Source: Tabrizicola sp. (GTDB lineage Bacteria > Pseudomonadota > Alphaproteobacteria > Rhodobacterales > Rhodobacteraceae). From it: DNA of 64,000 nucleotides. The notes under the pieces are model-generated. The model was not told where the DNA came from. It saw nothing but the letters and a program-made list of their open reading frames with translations, and did not search any database. The position numbers were made by a program, and so were the translations under genes. The stretch's first letter is position 1; every line of letters starts with the position of its first letter. Below are positions 55,802 to 63,694 of this stretch, one piece after another. Where the stretch lies: positions 124,001-188,000 of the forward strand of contig NZ_JALHQD010000005.1 of NCBI RefSeq assembly GCF_022842145.1, read 5' to 3'.

Positions 55802-56451
55802 TGGCAATGACCTTCACTTTGACGCCGGAGCCCGAGGACGAAGCCCGTGAGGCTGGACGGCTGCTGTTCGCCGGCCCCGTCACCTTCGTGAAGGGCGTGG
55901 TGGCGATGTCCGGCCTGCCCCCTGCCGACCGGCTCGAGGTCTGTTTTGCCGGGCGCTCGAACGTGGGAAAATCCAGCCTGATCAATGCGCTGACGGGCCG
56001 CAAAACGCTGGCCCGGGCTTCGAACACGCCTGGTCGGACGCAGGAAATCAACTACTTCGCCTTGGGCGAGGAACGGTATCTGGTCGACCTTCCGGGCTAT
56101 GGCTACGCTGAAGCGCCGGTCGCCATTGTCGCGAAGTGGCAGGCGCTGCTGAAGCAGTATCTGTCAGGCCGCGTCACCCTGCGCCGCGCTTTCGTGCTGA
56201 TCGATGCGCGGCATGGGGTCAAGGCGGTGGACGAAGAGATCCTTCAGCTTCTGGATCGCTCGGCCGTGACCTTCCAGGCGGTGCTGACCAAGGTCGACAA
56301 GATCAACCGGGTCGAGCGCGAAGCGGTGATCGAACAGGTGAAGGGCGCGCTGGGAAAGCATCCGGCGGCCTATCCCGAGCTTGTCGTGACCAGTTCCGAA
56401 AAGGGCGAGGGTATCGAGACCCTGCGCGCGATCATCGCGACGATGCAGTGA
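55801..56451 (+). CDS. engB: Ribosome biogenesis GTPase EngB/YsxC
   Basis: An essential GTPase for 50S assembly. The 216-residue protein has G1 GRSNVGKSS (residues 51-59), NTPGRTQEINYF (switch I), DLPGYGYAEAP (G3), and LTKVDKINRVE (G4). The start overlaps the MOSC stop by one base. Its stop lies one base from the convergent yidD stop. Confidence 0.95.
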   Translation: MAMTFTLTPEPEDEAREAGRLLFAGPVTFVKGVVAMSGLPPADRLEVCFAGRSNVGKSSLINALTGRKTLARASNTPGRTQEINYFALGEERYLVDLPGYGYAEAPVAIVAKWQALLKQYLSGRVTLRRAFVLIDARHGVKAVDEEILQLLDRSAVTFQAVLTKVDKINRVEREAVIEQVKGALGKHPAAYPELVVTSSEKGEGIETLRAIIATMQ

Positions 56452-56452
56452 C

Positions 56453-56701
56453 CTAGCGGTCAGCGTCGTGCTCCGGGTCGGCACCCGGTACCGGGTCATA
56501 GCCCTGCCCGCCCCAGGGGTGGCAGCGGCAGATGCGGTGCACTGTCAGGTAGCTGCCTTTCAGACCGCCATGCCGTTCCAGCGCCTCAAGCGCATAGGCC
56601 GAACAGGTGGGCTGAAAGCGGCAGCCATGTCCCACCCAGGGCGACAAGAGCAGGCGGTAGGCGCGGACGGGCAGCGCGGCAAGGTGCGCAAGCGGCGTCA
56701 T
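56453..56701 (-). CDS. yidD: Membrane protein insertion efficiency factor
   Basis: An 82-residue protein of the YidD (DUF37) family: [39 protein letters not shown] and [17 protein letters not shown], which is the family's full signature. It supports YidC-dependent insertion. It overlaps rnpA by 4 bases (ATGA), in the usual rpmH-rnpA-yidD order. Confidence 0.95.
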   Translation of the reverse strand: MTPLAHLAALPVRAYRLLLSPWVGHGCRFQPTCSAYALEALERHGGLKGSYLTVHRICRCHPWGGQGYDPVPGADPEHDADR

Positions 56702-57105
56702 GCCCGGCCTCGATGCACGGAAAGCAGAGCCTGCTCTAGATCCGCACGCAGGTCGGTGTAGGGGCGTGAGACGGTGGCCTCAGGCCTGGCAACCAGAACG
56801 TAGTCCCAGCCAGGCCGGGCGCGGGGACCCAGCACCTCGCGCGCCAAGGCCCGCAGGCGGCGCTTGGCGCGGTTGCGCAGCACGGCGTTGCCGATCTTTT
56901 TCGACGCGGTGAAACCAATGCGGGACAGAGGGTCGCCGTCAGCCCGATCCCGGGCCTGCAGCAGGAAGCCGCCCGTGCCTTGACGCCGGGCCGAGGCTGC
57001 CTTGAGGTAATCGGCGCGCTTTTGCATCACGCAAAGCGAAACCGCCGGAAAGCCGTTGGGCGCTTCGGCTAAGATGCCTTGGCCCTGGGTCTCCGGCGGT
57101 GTCAT
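56698..57105 (-). CDS. rnpA: Ribonuclease P protein component
   Basis: The protein subunit of RNase P for tRNA 5' processing. The 135-residue protein shows [46 protein letters not shown] (RNR signature) and [15 protein letters not shown]. The ATG at 57105 is the likely start. It follows rpmH by 32 bases and is coupled to yidD. Confidence 0.94.
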   Translation of the reverse strand: MTPPETQGQGILAEAPNGFPAVSLCVMQKRADYLKAASARRQGTGGFLLQARDRADGDPLSRIGFTASKKIGNAVLRNRAKRRLRALAREVLGPRARPGWDYVLVARPEATVSRPYTDLRADLEQALLSVHRGRA

Positions 57106-57137
57106 ATGCTTACCCTGACGCCCCTGGGGGCGCGTGA

Positions 57138-57272
57138 TCAGGCGGACAGCTTGTGACGGCCCTTGGCGCGGCGTGCGGCGAGGACAAGACGGCCGTTCTT
57201 GGTGGCCATGCGCGCACGAAAGCCGTGACGGCGCTTGCGAACCAGGTTCGACGGTTGAAAGGTGCGCTTCAT
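57138..57272 (-). CDS. rpmH: Ribosomal protein bL34
   Basis: A 44-residue ribosomal protein; reading the minus strand from ATG at 57272 gives [18 protein letters not shown], then [20 protein letters not shown] and RHKLSA, the standard bL34 sequence. GGAGAG lies upstream. It heads the rpmH-rnpA-yidD operon; a sigma-70-like promoter is visible about 65 bases upstream. Confidence 0.97.
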   Translation of the reverse strand: MKRTFQPSNLVRKRRHGFRARMATKNGRLVLAARRAKGRHKLSA

Positions 57273-57336
57273 CGCGGCTCTCCATTAGACATGACCCGAA
57301 CCCGGTGGATTCGAGGGCCCGTAACTTGAAGCCCGT

Positions 57337-57365
57337 CCTTTACGGGCGGTTTCGGCCCAAGTCAA
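57337..57365 (-). promoter_or_regulatory. Sigma-70-like promoter for rpmH operon
   Basis: On the minus strand TTGACT (57365-57360) and TAAAGG (57342-57337) are separated by 17 bases, a good -35 box with a poor -10 box, at a plausible distance upstream of rpmH. It is a visual match only. Confidence 0.5.
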
Positions 57366-57521
57366 CGCAGGCCGCGCGGATTTCCTGCAACATTTCGCGT
57401 CCGCGGTCGGGGAAATGTTTCAGTCTGGACCGGATCGCACCGGCCGGGATCAAGGCGGCGTGAAACCCCTGTCCCCCGGTCGCGTCCTGAGCCATGTTCG
57501 GCCCCCATGCAAGGACCCGAC

Positions 57522-58250
57522 ATGCCACCCGCCACCGCACCACCCACTGCTTCCACCTGGCTGAAGCGCCTGCCGATCCTGGTGATTCTTTCGGCGGCCC
57601 TTCTGGGGGCTATCGCGCTGCGCGATGAGCTGAGTTTCGAGACGCTTGCCCGCCACCGCGAGGACCTGCTGGCCTTCCGCGATGCGCATTATCTCTGGGC
57701 CGTGCTGGGGTTTCTGGCAGCCTATGTGGTGATCGTGGCGCTAAGCCTGCCCGGCGGCACGGTGGCGACGCTGACGGGCGGGTTCCTGTTCGGCCTCTTT
57801 CCAGGCGTCCTCTACAACGTGGCGGGCGCGGGCACGGGGGCGGTTCTGGTCTTTCTGGCCGCGCGCACCGGGTTCGGCGCGGCTCTGGCGCAAAAGCTGG
57901 AGACTGCGGGCGGCAAGGCGGCACGGCTGCAGGCGGCCCTGCGCGAGAATGAATGGTCGGTCCTGTTCCTGATGCGGCTCGTCCCGCTGGTGCCTTTCTT
58001 CATCGCGAACCTGATCCCGGCTTTCGTCGGCACCAGCCTTTACCGCTTTGCCGTCGCGACCTTTGTCGGGATCATTCCGGGCGCGCTGGTCTTCACCTCG
58101 GTCGGGTCGGGTCTGGGCGAGGTCTTCGCGCGGGGCGAGGCACCGGACCTTGGCATCATCTTCACGCCGCCCGTCCTGTTTCCGCTTCTCGGCCTTGCCG
58201 CCTTGGCGGCGCTGCCGATGCTGATCCGGGCCATCAAGGGAGCACATTGA
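57522..58250 (+). CDS. TVP38/TMEM64-family membrane protein
   Basis: A 242-residue DedA-superfamily membrane protein with about six helices. The typical block is VALSLPGGTVATLTGGFLFG, then GVLYNVAGAGTGAVLVFLAAR and the RLVPLVPFFIANLIPAFVG motif with the family's conserved Arg. DedA-like proteins are implicated in lipid transport and proton homeostasis. AAGGA lies 6 bases upstream of the ATG. The next gene starts directly after its stop, a pairing common in bacteria. Confidence 0.9.
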   Translation: MPPATAPPTASTWLKRLPILVILSAALLGAIALRDELSFETLARHREDLLAFRDAHYLWAVLGFLAAYVVIVALSLPGGTVATLTGGFLFGLFPGVLYNVAGAGTGAVLVFLAARTGFGAALAQKLETAGGKAARLQAALRENEWSVLFLMRLVPLVPFFIANLIPAFVGTSLYRFAVATFVGIIPGALVFTSVGSGLGEVFARGEAPDLGIIFTPPVLFPLLGLAALAALPMLIRAIKGAH

Positions 58251-59666
58251 ATGCAGCGGATCGAGACGGATATCTGCGTGATCGGGGCCGGGTCCGGCGG
58301 CCTGTCGGTTGCGGCCGGTGCGGTGCAGATGGGCGCGCGTGTCGTGCTGATCGAGGCCGACGAGATGGGTGGCGACTGCCTGAACACCGGCTGCGTGCCC
58401 TCGAAAGCGCTGATCGCCGCAGCCAAGGCGGCCGAGGCACAGCGTCGTGGGTTCCGCGGCATCGCTGCAGTCGCCCCCGAGGTGGATTTCGGCGCGGTGA
58501 AAGATCACGTGGCGGCGGTGATCGACGAGATCGCACCCGTCGACAGTCAGGAGCGTTTCGAGGGTCTGGGCGCGACGGTGATCCGAGCCTTTGCCCGTTT
58601 CACCGGCCCGCGGGAAATCCAGGCCGGGGACACGGTGGTCCGCGCCCGGCGTTTCGTCATCGCCACCGGCTCGCGGGCGCTGGTGCCGCCGATTCAGGGT
58701 GTCGAGACTGTCCCCTACCTGACCAACGAGACGATCTTTGCCCTGCGTGAACGTCCCGAGCATCTGATCGTCATCGGCGGCGGCCCGATCGGGATGGAGA
58801 TGGCGCAAGCGCATCGGCGGCTGGGCTGCGAGGTGACGGTGATCGAGGGGGCAAAGGTGCTTGGTCGCGAGGACCCGGAGCTTGCTGCCGTGGTGATCGA
58901 AGCCTTGCAGGCCGAGGAGATCACTCTTGTCGAAGGCCAGCCCGTCGTGCGGCTGTCCGGGGACAAGGGCGCAGTCGAGGTCACCCTGGGCGACGGGCGG
59001 CACATCAAGGGCTCGCACCTTCTGCTGGCCGTTGGCCGCAAGGTGGCGGTGGACGGGATGAACCTGGAGGCTGCGGGAGTGGCTTACTCGCCGAAGGGCA
59101 TCACGGTCGACGCCCGGTTGCGATCGACGAACCGTCGCGTCTATGCGGTGGGCGACGTGGCGGGCGGCTTGCAGTTCACCCAGGTTGCGGCCTGGCACGC
59201 CGGTATCGTGATCCGCCAGGCCGTCCTGGGCCTGCCCGCCAAGGCCGACCCGCGCGCCCTGTCCCGCGCCACCTACACCGACCCGGAGCTGGCCCAGGCG
59301 GGCCTGACCGAGGCCGAAGCGCGCAAGCTGCATGGCGATGCAGTCACCGTCGTGCGGGCCGAGTTCGCCCACAACGACCGCGCGCTCGCCGAAGGGAAAG
59401 GCCATGGGCTGGTGAAGGTCATGGTGGTCCGAGGACGCCCGGTTGGTGCCAGCATCGTCGGGCCGCAGGCGGGCGAACTGATCGGGGTTTGGGCGCTTGC
59501 AATCTCGTCCAAGTTGAAGATGTCTGCCATTGCCGCGATGGTCGCGCCCTATCCGACGCTGGGAGAGGTTTCCAAACGCGCGGCGGGTGCCTATTTTAGC
59601 CCCAAGCTGTTTGACAGCCCAACGTTGAAGCGCCTGGTCAGGTTCGTGCAACGCTGGGTCCCGTAA
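58251..59666 (+). CDS. Flavin disulfide reductase (MerA/Lpd-like)
   Basis: A 471-residue FAD/NAD(P)-disulfide oxidoreductase. The redox motif is GGDCLNTGCVPSK (C43, C48), with CVIGAGSGGLSVAAGAVQMG for FAD and VIGGGPIGMEMAQAHRRLG for NAD(P)H. In the C-terminal dimer domain the Lpd His-Pro-Thr reads PYPTLGE (Tyr434, Glu439), so the catalytic histidine of lipoamide dehydrogenase is missing, as in the mercuric-reductase-like or RclA-like branch. The physiological substrate is unknown; it is not a second lipoamide dehydrogenase by this criterion. It is directly coupled to the TVP38 gene. Confidence 0.85.
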   Translation: MQRIETDICVIGAGSGGLSVAAGAVQMGARVVLIEADEMGGDCLNTGCVPSKALIAAAKAAEAQRRGFRGIAAVAPEVDFGAVKDHVAAVIDEIAPVDSQERFEGLGATVIRAFARFTGPREIQAGDTVVRARRFVIATGSRALVPPIQGVETVPYLTNETIFALRERPEHLIVIGGGPIGMEMAQAHRRLGCEVTVIEGAKVLGREDPELAAVVIEALQAEEITLVEGQPVVRLSGDKGAVEVTLGDGRHIKGSHLLLAVGRKVAVDGMNLEAAGVAYSPKGITVDARLRSTNRRVYAVGDVAGGLQFTQVAAWHAGIVIRQAVLGLPAKADPRALSRATYTDPELAQAGLTEAEARKLHGDAVTVVRAEFAHNDRALAEGKGHGLVKVMVVRGRPVGASIVGPQAGELIGVWALAISSKLKMSAIAAMVAPYPTLGEVSKRAAGAYFSPKLFDSPTLKRLVRFVQRWVP

Positions 59667-59686
59667 GCCGGACAAGGAAGGTTCGG

Positions 59687-61099
59687 GTGGCCGAAAGACG
59701 CAAGAGATTTCTCAAGACGCTTTCGGGACGCTTCCTGATGCTTACCGTCATCTTCGTGATGCTGGCCGAAGTGCTGATCTTCGTGCCTTCCATCGCGCGG
59801 TTCCGGGCCGATTTCATGCTGACCCGGTTGAAGCAGGCGCAGATCGCCGCTCTCACACAGCTTGCGGCCGAAGACATGGTCTCGCCCGAACTTGAGGCCG
59901 AGCTTCTGGCCAACGCCGAGGTCTACAACGTCGTCCTGCGGCGGGACGAGGTGCGGCAGCTGGTGCTTTCGTCCCCGGTCCCCGGCGAGATCCATGACAC
60001 GTTCGACCTACGCATGGCCGGCCCGTGGGAGTTGATCCGCGACGCCTTCGCCTGTCTGCTGGACCCGCAGGATCGCGTGGTGCGGGTGATCGGCTATCCG
60101 GTCCAGGAGGCTGGAACGCTGATCGAAGTGACGATGGAGACCAAGCCCCTGCGCGAGGCGATGCTGGATTATGGACTGCGGATCCTGATCCTGTCCGCCC
60201 TTATTTCCGTCGTCACCGCGCTGCTGCTGTTCCTCGCCGTCCAACGCCTGCTGGTCACGCCGATCCGCCGCGTGGTGCATCACATGCAGACCTATGCCGA
60301 AGCGCCCGAGGACGCGCGCCGGGTGATCGAGCCGAATGCGGATGTCGAGGAACTGCGTGCGGCTGAAGAGGCTCTGCAGTCAATGCAGATGCAGTTGACC
60401 AATGCGCTGCGGCAGAAGGAACGGCTGGCCCAGCTGGGTGGTGCGGTGGCAAAGATCAGCCATGACCTGCGCAACATCCTGACCACGGCGCAGCTTTTCG
60501 CCGACCGGCTGGAGGGCAGCGCCGACCCCGTCGTCACCCGGGCGGCACCGAAGCTGATCAATTCGATCAGCCGGGCGGTCTCCCTGTGCGAATCCACCCT
60601 CGCCTTCGGCAAGGCCGAAGAACCCCCGCCGCAGCTTCGCCGCCTGAACCTGGCGCAGCTGGTGGGCGAAGTGGTCGAGGGCGAAGCCCTGGGGGCTGAT
60701 AGCTCGATCACCTGCCTGATCGAGGTGCCGCCGGGCCTGATCATCCGCGCCGACGGCGAGCAGCTTTATCGCGTGTTGTCCAACCTGATCCGCAATGCCC
60801 GGCAGGCGATCGAGGCCACCAGCCAGCCCGGCACCATCGAGGTCTCGGCTGGCGAGGACGAGGGTGAATGGTGGGTCCGGGTTGGCGATACCGGTCCGGG
60901 CATGCCGCCGAAGGCGCGCGAGCACCTTTTCGCCGCCTTCCAGGGCGGTGCGCGGAAGGGCGGCACCGGCCTTGGACTTGCTATCGCCGCCGAACTGGTC
61001 CGCGGTCACGGCGGCCGGTTGGAGCTGGTCCGCAGCGACGCCGAGGGCACCGAGTTCGCCATCCACCTGCCCAAGGAAACTACCGACCCCGCTCCTTGA
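59687..61099 (+). CDS. Sensor histidine kinase
   Basis: A 470-residue membrane histidine kinase. Two membrane helices (about 15-37 and 166-188) enclose a periplasmic sensor domain of about 125 residues; a HAMP-like segment follows (TPIRRVVHHMQTYAEAPEDA). The dimerisation domain has the phosphorylated His259 in KISHDLRN, and the ATPase domain shows NLIRNARQAIE (N box), DTGPGMPP (G1) and GGTGLGLAIAAEL (G2). GTG at 59687 has AAGGAAGG upstream. No response regulator is adjacent, so it is an orphan in this window. It follows the reductase by 20 bases and may be cotranscribed. Confidence 0.9.
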   Translation: MAERRKRFLKTLSGRFLMLTVIFVMLAEVLIFVPSIARFRADFMLTRLKQAQIAALTQLAAEDMVSPELEAELLANAEVYNVVLRRDEVRQLVLSSPVPGEIHDTFDLRMAGPWELIRDAFACLLDPQDRVVRVIGYPVQEAGTLIEVTMETKPLREAMLDYGLRILILSALISVVTALLLFLAVQRLLVTPIRRVVHHMQTYAEAPEDARRVIEPNADVEELRAAEEALQSMQMQLTNALRQKERLAQLGGAVAKISHDLRNILTTAQLFADRLEGSADPVVTRAAPKLINSISRAVSLCESTLAFGKAEEPPPQLRRLNLAQLVGEVVEGEALGADSSITCLIEVPPGLIIRADGEQLYRVLSNLIRNARQAIEATSQPGTIEVSAGEDEGEWWVRVGDTGPGMPPKAREHLFAAFQGGARKGGTGLGLAIAAELVRGHGGRLELVRSDAEGTEFAIHLPKETTDPAP

Positions 61100-61148
61100 T
61101 TTCGCCCTTGCATTGCCCGGCGTGCAAGGCTACATCGCCCGACATTGC

Positions 61149-61225
61149 GGACCCGTAGCTCAGCTGGATAGAGCATCAGACTACGAATCTGAGGGTCGGG
61201 CGTTCGAATCGCTCCGGGTCCGCCA
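61149..61225 (+). tRNA. tRNA-Arg (anticodon ACG)
   Basis: Cloverleaf with acceptor arms GGACCCG (61149-61155) and CGGGTCC (61215-61221), a discriminator G and an encoded CCA (61223-61225). The D-arm begins TAGCTCAGCTGGATAGAGC; the anticodon stem TCAGA/TCTGA encloses CTACGAA, so the anticodon is ACG. The T-loop TTCGAAT is present. Acceptor pairing fixes the ends. Confidence 0.95.
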
Positions 61226-61477
61226 CTCACCCTTGAAATCGTTGATTACCTTGGTGCGCCCTCGAACATAACCATCAATCAACCCACCATCTCCAAAACG
61301 CTTGTATGGCTGTTCGGTCTCGAAACGGAGGGCAGTGCCATCATCGCGCCCAACTGCACCGGTAGGAATCAGTCGTGCGAGTAACGCGGTCCCCGTGAGG
61401 CTCGTATCAGTTTGAGCTGCCACTTTTCCCAATGACACCTTTACACGCCTGCACGGCCGAAAGGTCGGGCAGTTCTT

Positions 61478-62101
61478 CTAATGGGACACCTCAAGAGCGC
61501 CATTGTGCAGTGAGCGTTGCAGCGACTTGGCCTGCCCCCAGTCCAGCGACAGCCAAGCCGCCCACTCATCCGGCTGTGTCAATATCACCAGCATCGCCTT
61601 GGGATGGATAGGCGCCACTTCGTCGTTAGGTTAACAGGTGAGGAAAGCGAAGAGGACGTCCGTGGTCGCGCCGTCCTTTAGCTTGCGGATCGAGGTCCAG
61701 GCGGGCGCCCAAATACCAGCGAAGAAAATGGGCCGATCTGCCGCCAGCTTGAATCAGGCGTTTCCGGCTCCCCTGCCGCCGGCGCGAGGTTCGGCAAACC
61801 GATCCACCGGCACCAGGCAGCGGTTGGCCGCACTTAGCCATCGCCGCCAGTGGGGAGAGTCTACATTCCGAACTTTGGTCACGCCTCGATCAATACCTGA
61901 AGGGCTGTGAAACTGCGGTGGCGACGGGAGACCCAACGCGCCTTGAGTAAGACGTGCCCGCCGTCGCCAGCAGTCAGGATTGGCGCGGTTCGGTCTGGAT
62001 AGACTTCCCCGGATTCGAATATTGCCCGCCTCATTAGCCATACCGTCAAAGAGATGGCGCATAGCCTCGGCTGAGGTCGTGTGGTGGAATAGGTTGCACA
62101 T
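61478..62101 (-). pseudogene. SRAP (YedK/HMCES-like) pseudogene
   Basis: Remnant of an SOS-response-associated peptidase (abasic-site shield). The frame begins MCNLFHHTTSAEAM with catalytic Cys2 and later reads SPHWRRWLSAANRCLVPV and RPIFFAGIWAPAW, then VAPIHPKAM with the catalytic His. It is broken by two frameshifts (near 62015 and 61940, the intervening part GEVYPDRTAPILTAGDGG is in another frame) and by in-frame stops TGA (61754-61756) and TAA (61631-61633). The original end is the stop at 61478. Confidence 0.85.
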
Positions 62102-62191
62102 GGCACACCACGCAGGTGGTCGGGGAGTTGTGTCAACATTTCCTCTAGCCGCAACTTCCGGGCGGATAATGTTCCTGCTAAGTCCTCCCGC

Positions 62192-62379
62192 ATGCCGTGG
62201 CCCAAAACAGTCCCCGAAGATCTGTGCCGCAAGCTTGAGGCGGTCCTGGGTTACATAACCGCCCAGCGCCGCAGGACGTCTGGGGCGCAGTGCTGGAATG
62301 GCTGGAGGCCGAAGGGGTCGAGGCACCACCCGGCCAGCGGAGAGAATGCGTAAGACAGTCTACCTCTTTCGAAGGCTGA
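62192..62379 (+). pseudogene. Possible frameshifted small ORF
   Basis: The plus strand reads MPWPKTVPEDLCRKLEAV and YITAQ, then after a frameshift VWGAVLEWLEAEGVEAPPGQ. Together these look like a short conserved helical protein of Rhodobacteraceae interrupted by a frameshift. It is divergent from the SRAP remnant. Low certainty. Confidence 0.35.
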
Positions 62380-62797
62380 CAATAAGCGCCGACACCCCAA
62401 AAACGAGGATCGAACTGACCGCAACACGAATCGCAAGCTGCGGGTTGACCAGCGTCTCAACCTGAAACAATGGCTTTCCATCCGCTGTGCCCAAAGCGGT
62501 CAAGAAATACGCGACTACGCCAGCGGCGCATGTTGACCATGCAAGGCTCATGGAAGTCGCGCCTGACCGCAACGCTGCCCGCGGCAGACACAGTCGGTCA
62601 TGCCGCCCCCATCCAATGACAACCAGGTTTGACAACTGCGCCGCAGGACCTTCCTGCACCGGCGCGGTCGCCAGATCACGGACGAGAGCATCAAAAGTCT
62701 TTGTTCTGGCAAAGCTCATCAGCTGGGACGCTACCATGTCCCCGTCGAGTTTCCACGGACGCGTAGAAAGCTGCCCAAGGAGCATACTGCGCGTCAA
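62360..62797 (-). CDS. Hypothetical ORF, possibly a chimeric fragment
   Basis: A 145-codon open frame starting at TTG (or ATG 62785). The first half, RDLATAPVQEGPAAQLSN followed by LVVIGWGRHDRLCLP, looks like the C-terminal part of an alpha/beta hydrolase; the second half has two membrane helices (AAGVVAYFLTALG and AVSSILVFGVSALIV). This mixture suggests a fusion of gene remnants rather than an active gene. The flanking 62798-63055 holds nothing I can name. Confidence 0.35.
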   Translation of the reverse strand: MTRSMLLGQLSTRPWKLDGDMVASQLMSFARTKTFDALVRDLATAPVQEGPAAQLSNLVVIGWGRHDRLCLPRAALRSGATSMSLAWSTCAAGVVAYFLTALGTADGKPLFQVETLVNPQLAIRVAVSSILVFGVSALIVSLRKR

Positions 62798-63055
62798 AGG
62801 GTTTCTATAAAGAGTCGGAAGGGCAGGCCGGACGGCACGTACCAGTCGAATTGATGCAGACAGCGTAGCGAACTTGCTGCGCGGCAGCTAGCAGTGCGCC
62901 AACGTGGATCTGCGCACCCTTCTCGAAGGAACTCAATTCCCGTTTTGCCCACGAAGTCTTGTCATTAGATCAATCCTGGAAGTTCATAGAACTTAGCCCA
63001 AGGGCCCCGGTGAGAATGCGCTGAAAATCAATTACTGTACGCGCGTCCAACGCTG

Positions 63056-63466
63056 TTACCGAGCTTTCCACGCTTGCTTTGACCACTGTTGTGAAAACGG
63101 CACTAAGATACGTGCCAGGGTAACCTTAGGGTCATATACTCCGCTAAGGACTTTCTCAACTATCTCTGGCGAAAGTAATGTCAGTTTCAGCAACCGCGTC
63201 ATGTAAGAGGAGGCGAGCCTCTCTCGCTCGGCCGGTTCGGCGATGGTGGCGAACTCCCCTGATTCTAGCATTCGCTTCCACCGGAAGGCCCGCGCTAACA
63301 CCTTGATCAGAGTGTTGTCGCTTCGGTACGGGTTTGCTGCGCCGTCCAGCAACTGCATTTTCTTCCGCCCGCCGCGCCGCACAATGCGGAACGGAACACG
63401 GAGCGATATGACGTCGGCGCGCTGCTTACCCTCTAAGTTGCCATCATCCTGACCACGCCTGATCTG
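63056..63466 (-). pseudogene. Serine recombinase fragment, C-terminal part
   Basis: An open frame of about 136 codons. It reads VPFRIVRRGGRKKMQLLDG, NTLIKVLARAFRWKRMLESG and SYMTRLLKLTLLSPEIVEKV, which I recognise as the C-terminal region of the large serine recombinases common in alphaproteobacteria. No recombinase catalytic domain is in this piece and an in-frame stop precedes it, so it is a detached tail. It is collinear with the piece at 63695-64000. Confidence 0.72.
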
Positions 63467-63694
63467 TCATATTGTGTTTGGCGGTGCCTATCCCGTGCTA
63501 GGTCGTTCCATTTTTCGTCGTTCGCAGTGCTAAGAGTTTCAGGTTCGGTATCAAGTTGATATCTTTATTGGGCGACTCGCGCCACGGTTGAGAATGATGG
63601 GGAAAGGTTAGAGCTTTATGAATACTTCCCAGCTTCATACGACGTTTCCAACCTTCGCGAGGAGCTCGCGCGTTAGCCCACACAAACCGTCAAC

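Noticed and set aside
58251-59666. Second lipoamide dehydrogenase
   Set aside because: The catalytic His of the HPT motif is Tyr here and the gene is coupled to a TVP38 gene, so a MerA/RclA-like reductase is more likely.
61149-61225. tRNA-Arg as an attachment site for a tyrosine-integrase island
   Set aside because: No repeat of the tRNA 3' end is visible up to 64000 and the only recombinase remnants are of the serine type, which seldom use tRNA genes.
61181-61438. Minus-strand open frame overlapping tRNA-Arg
   Set aside because: Its C-terminal part is a translation of the tRNA gene; no family recognised for the rest. Such frames are common artefacts.
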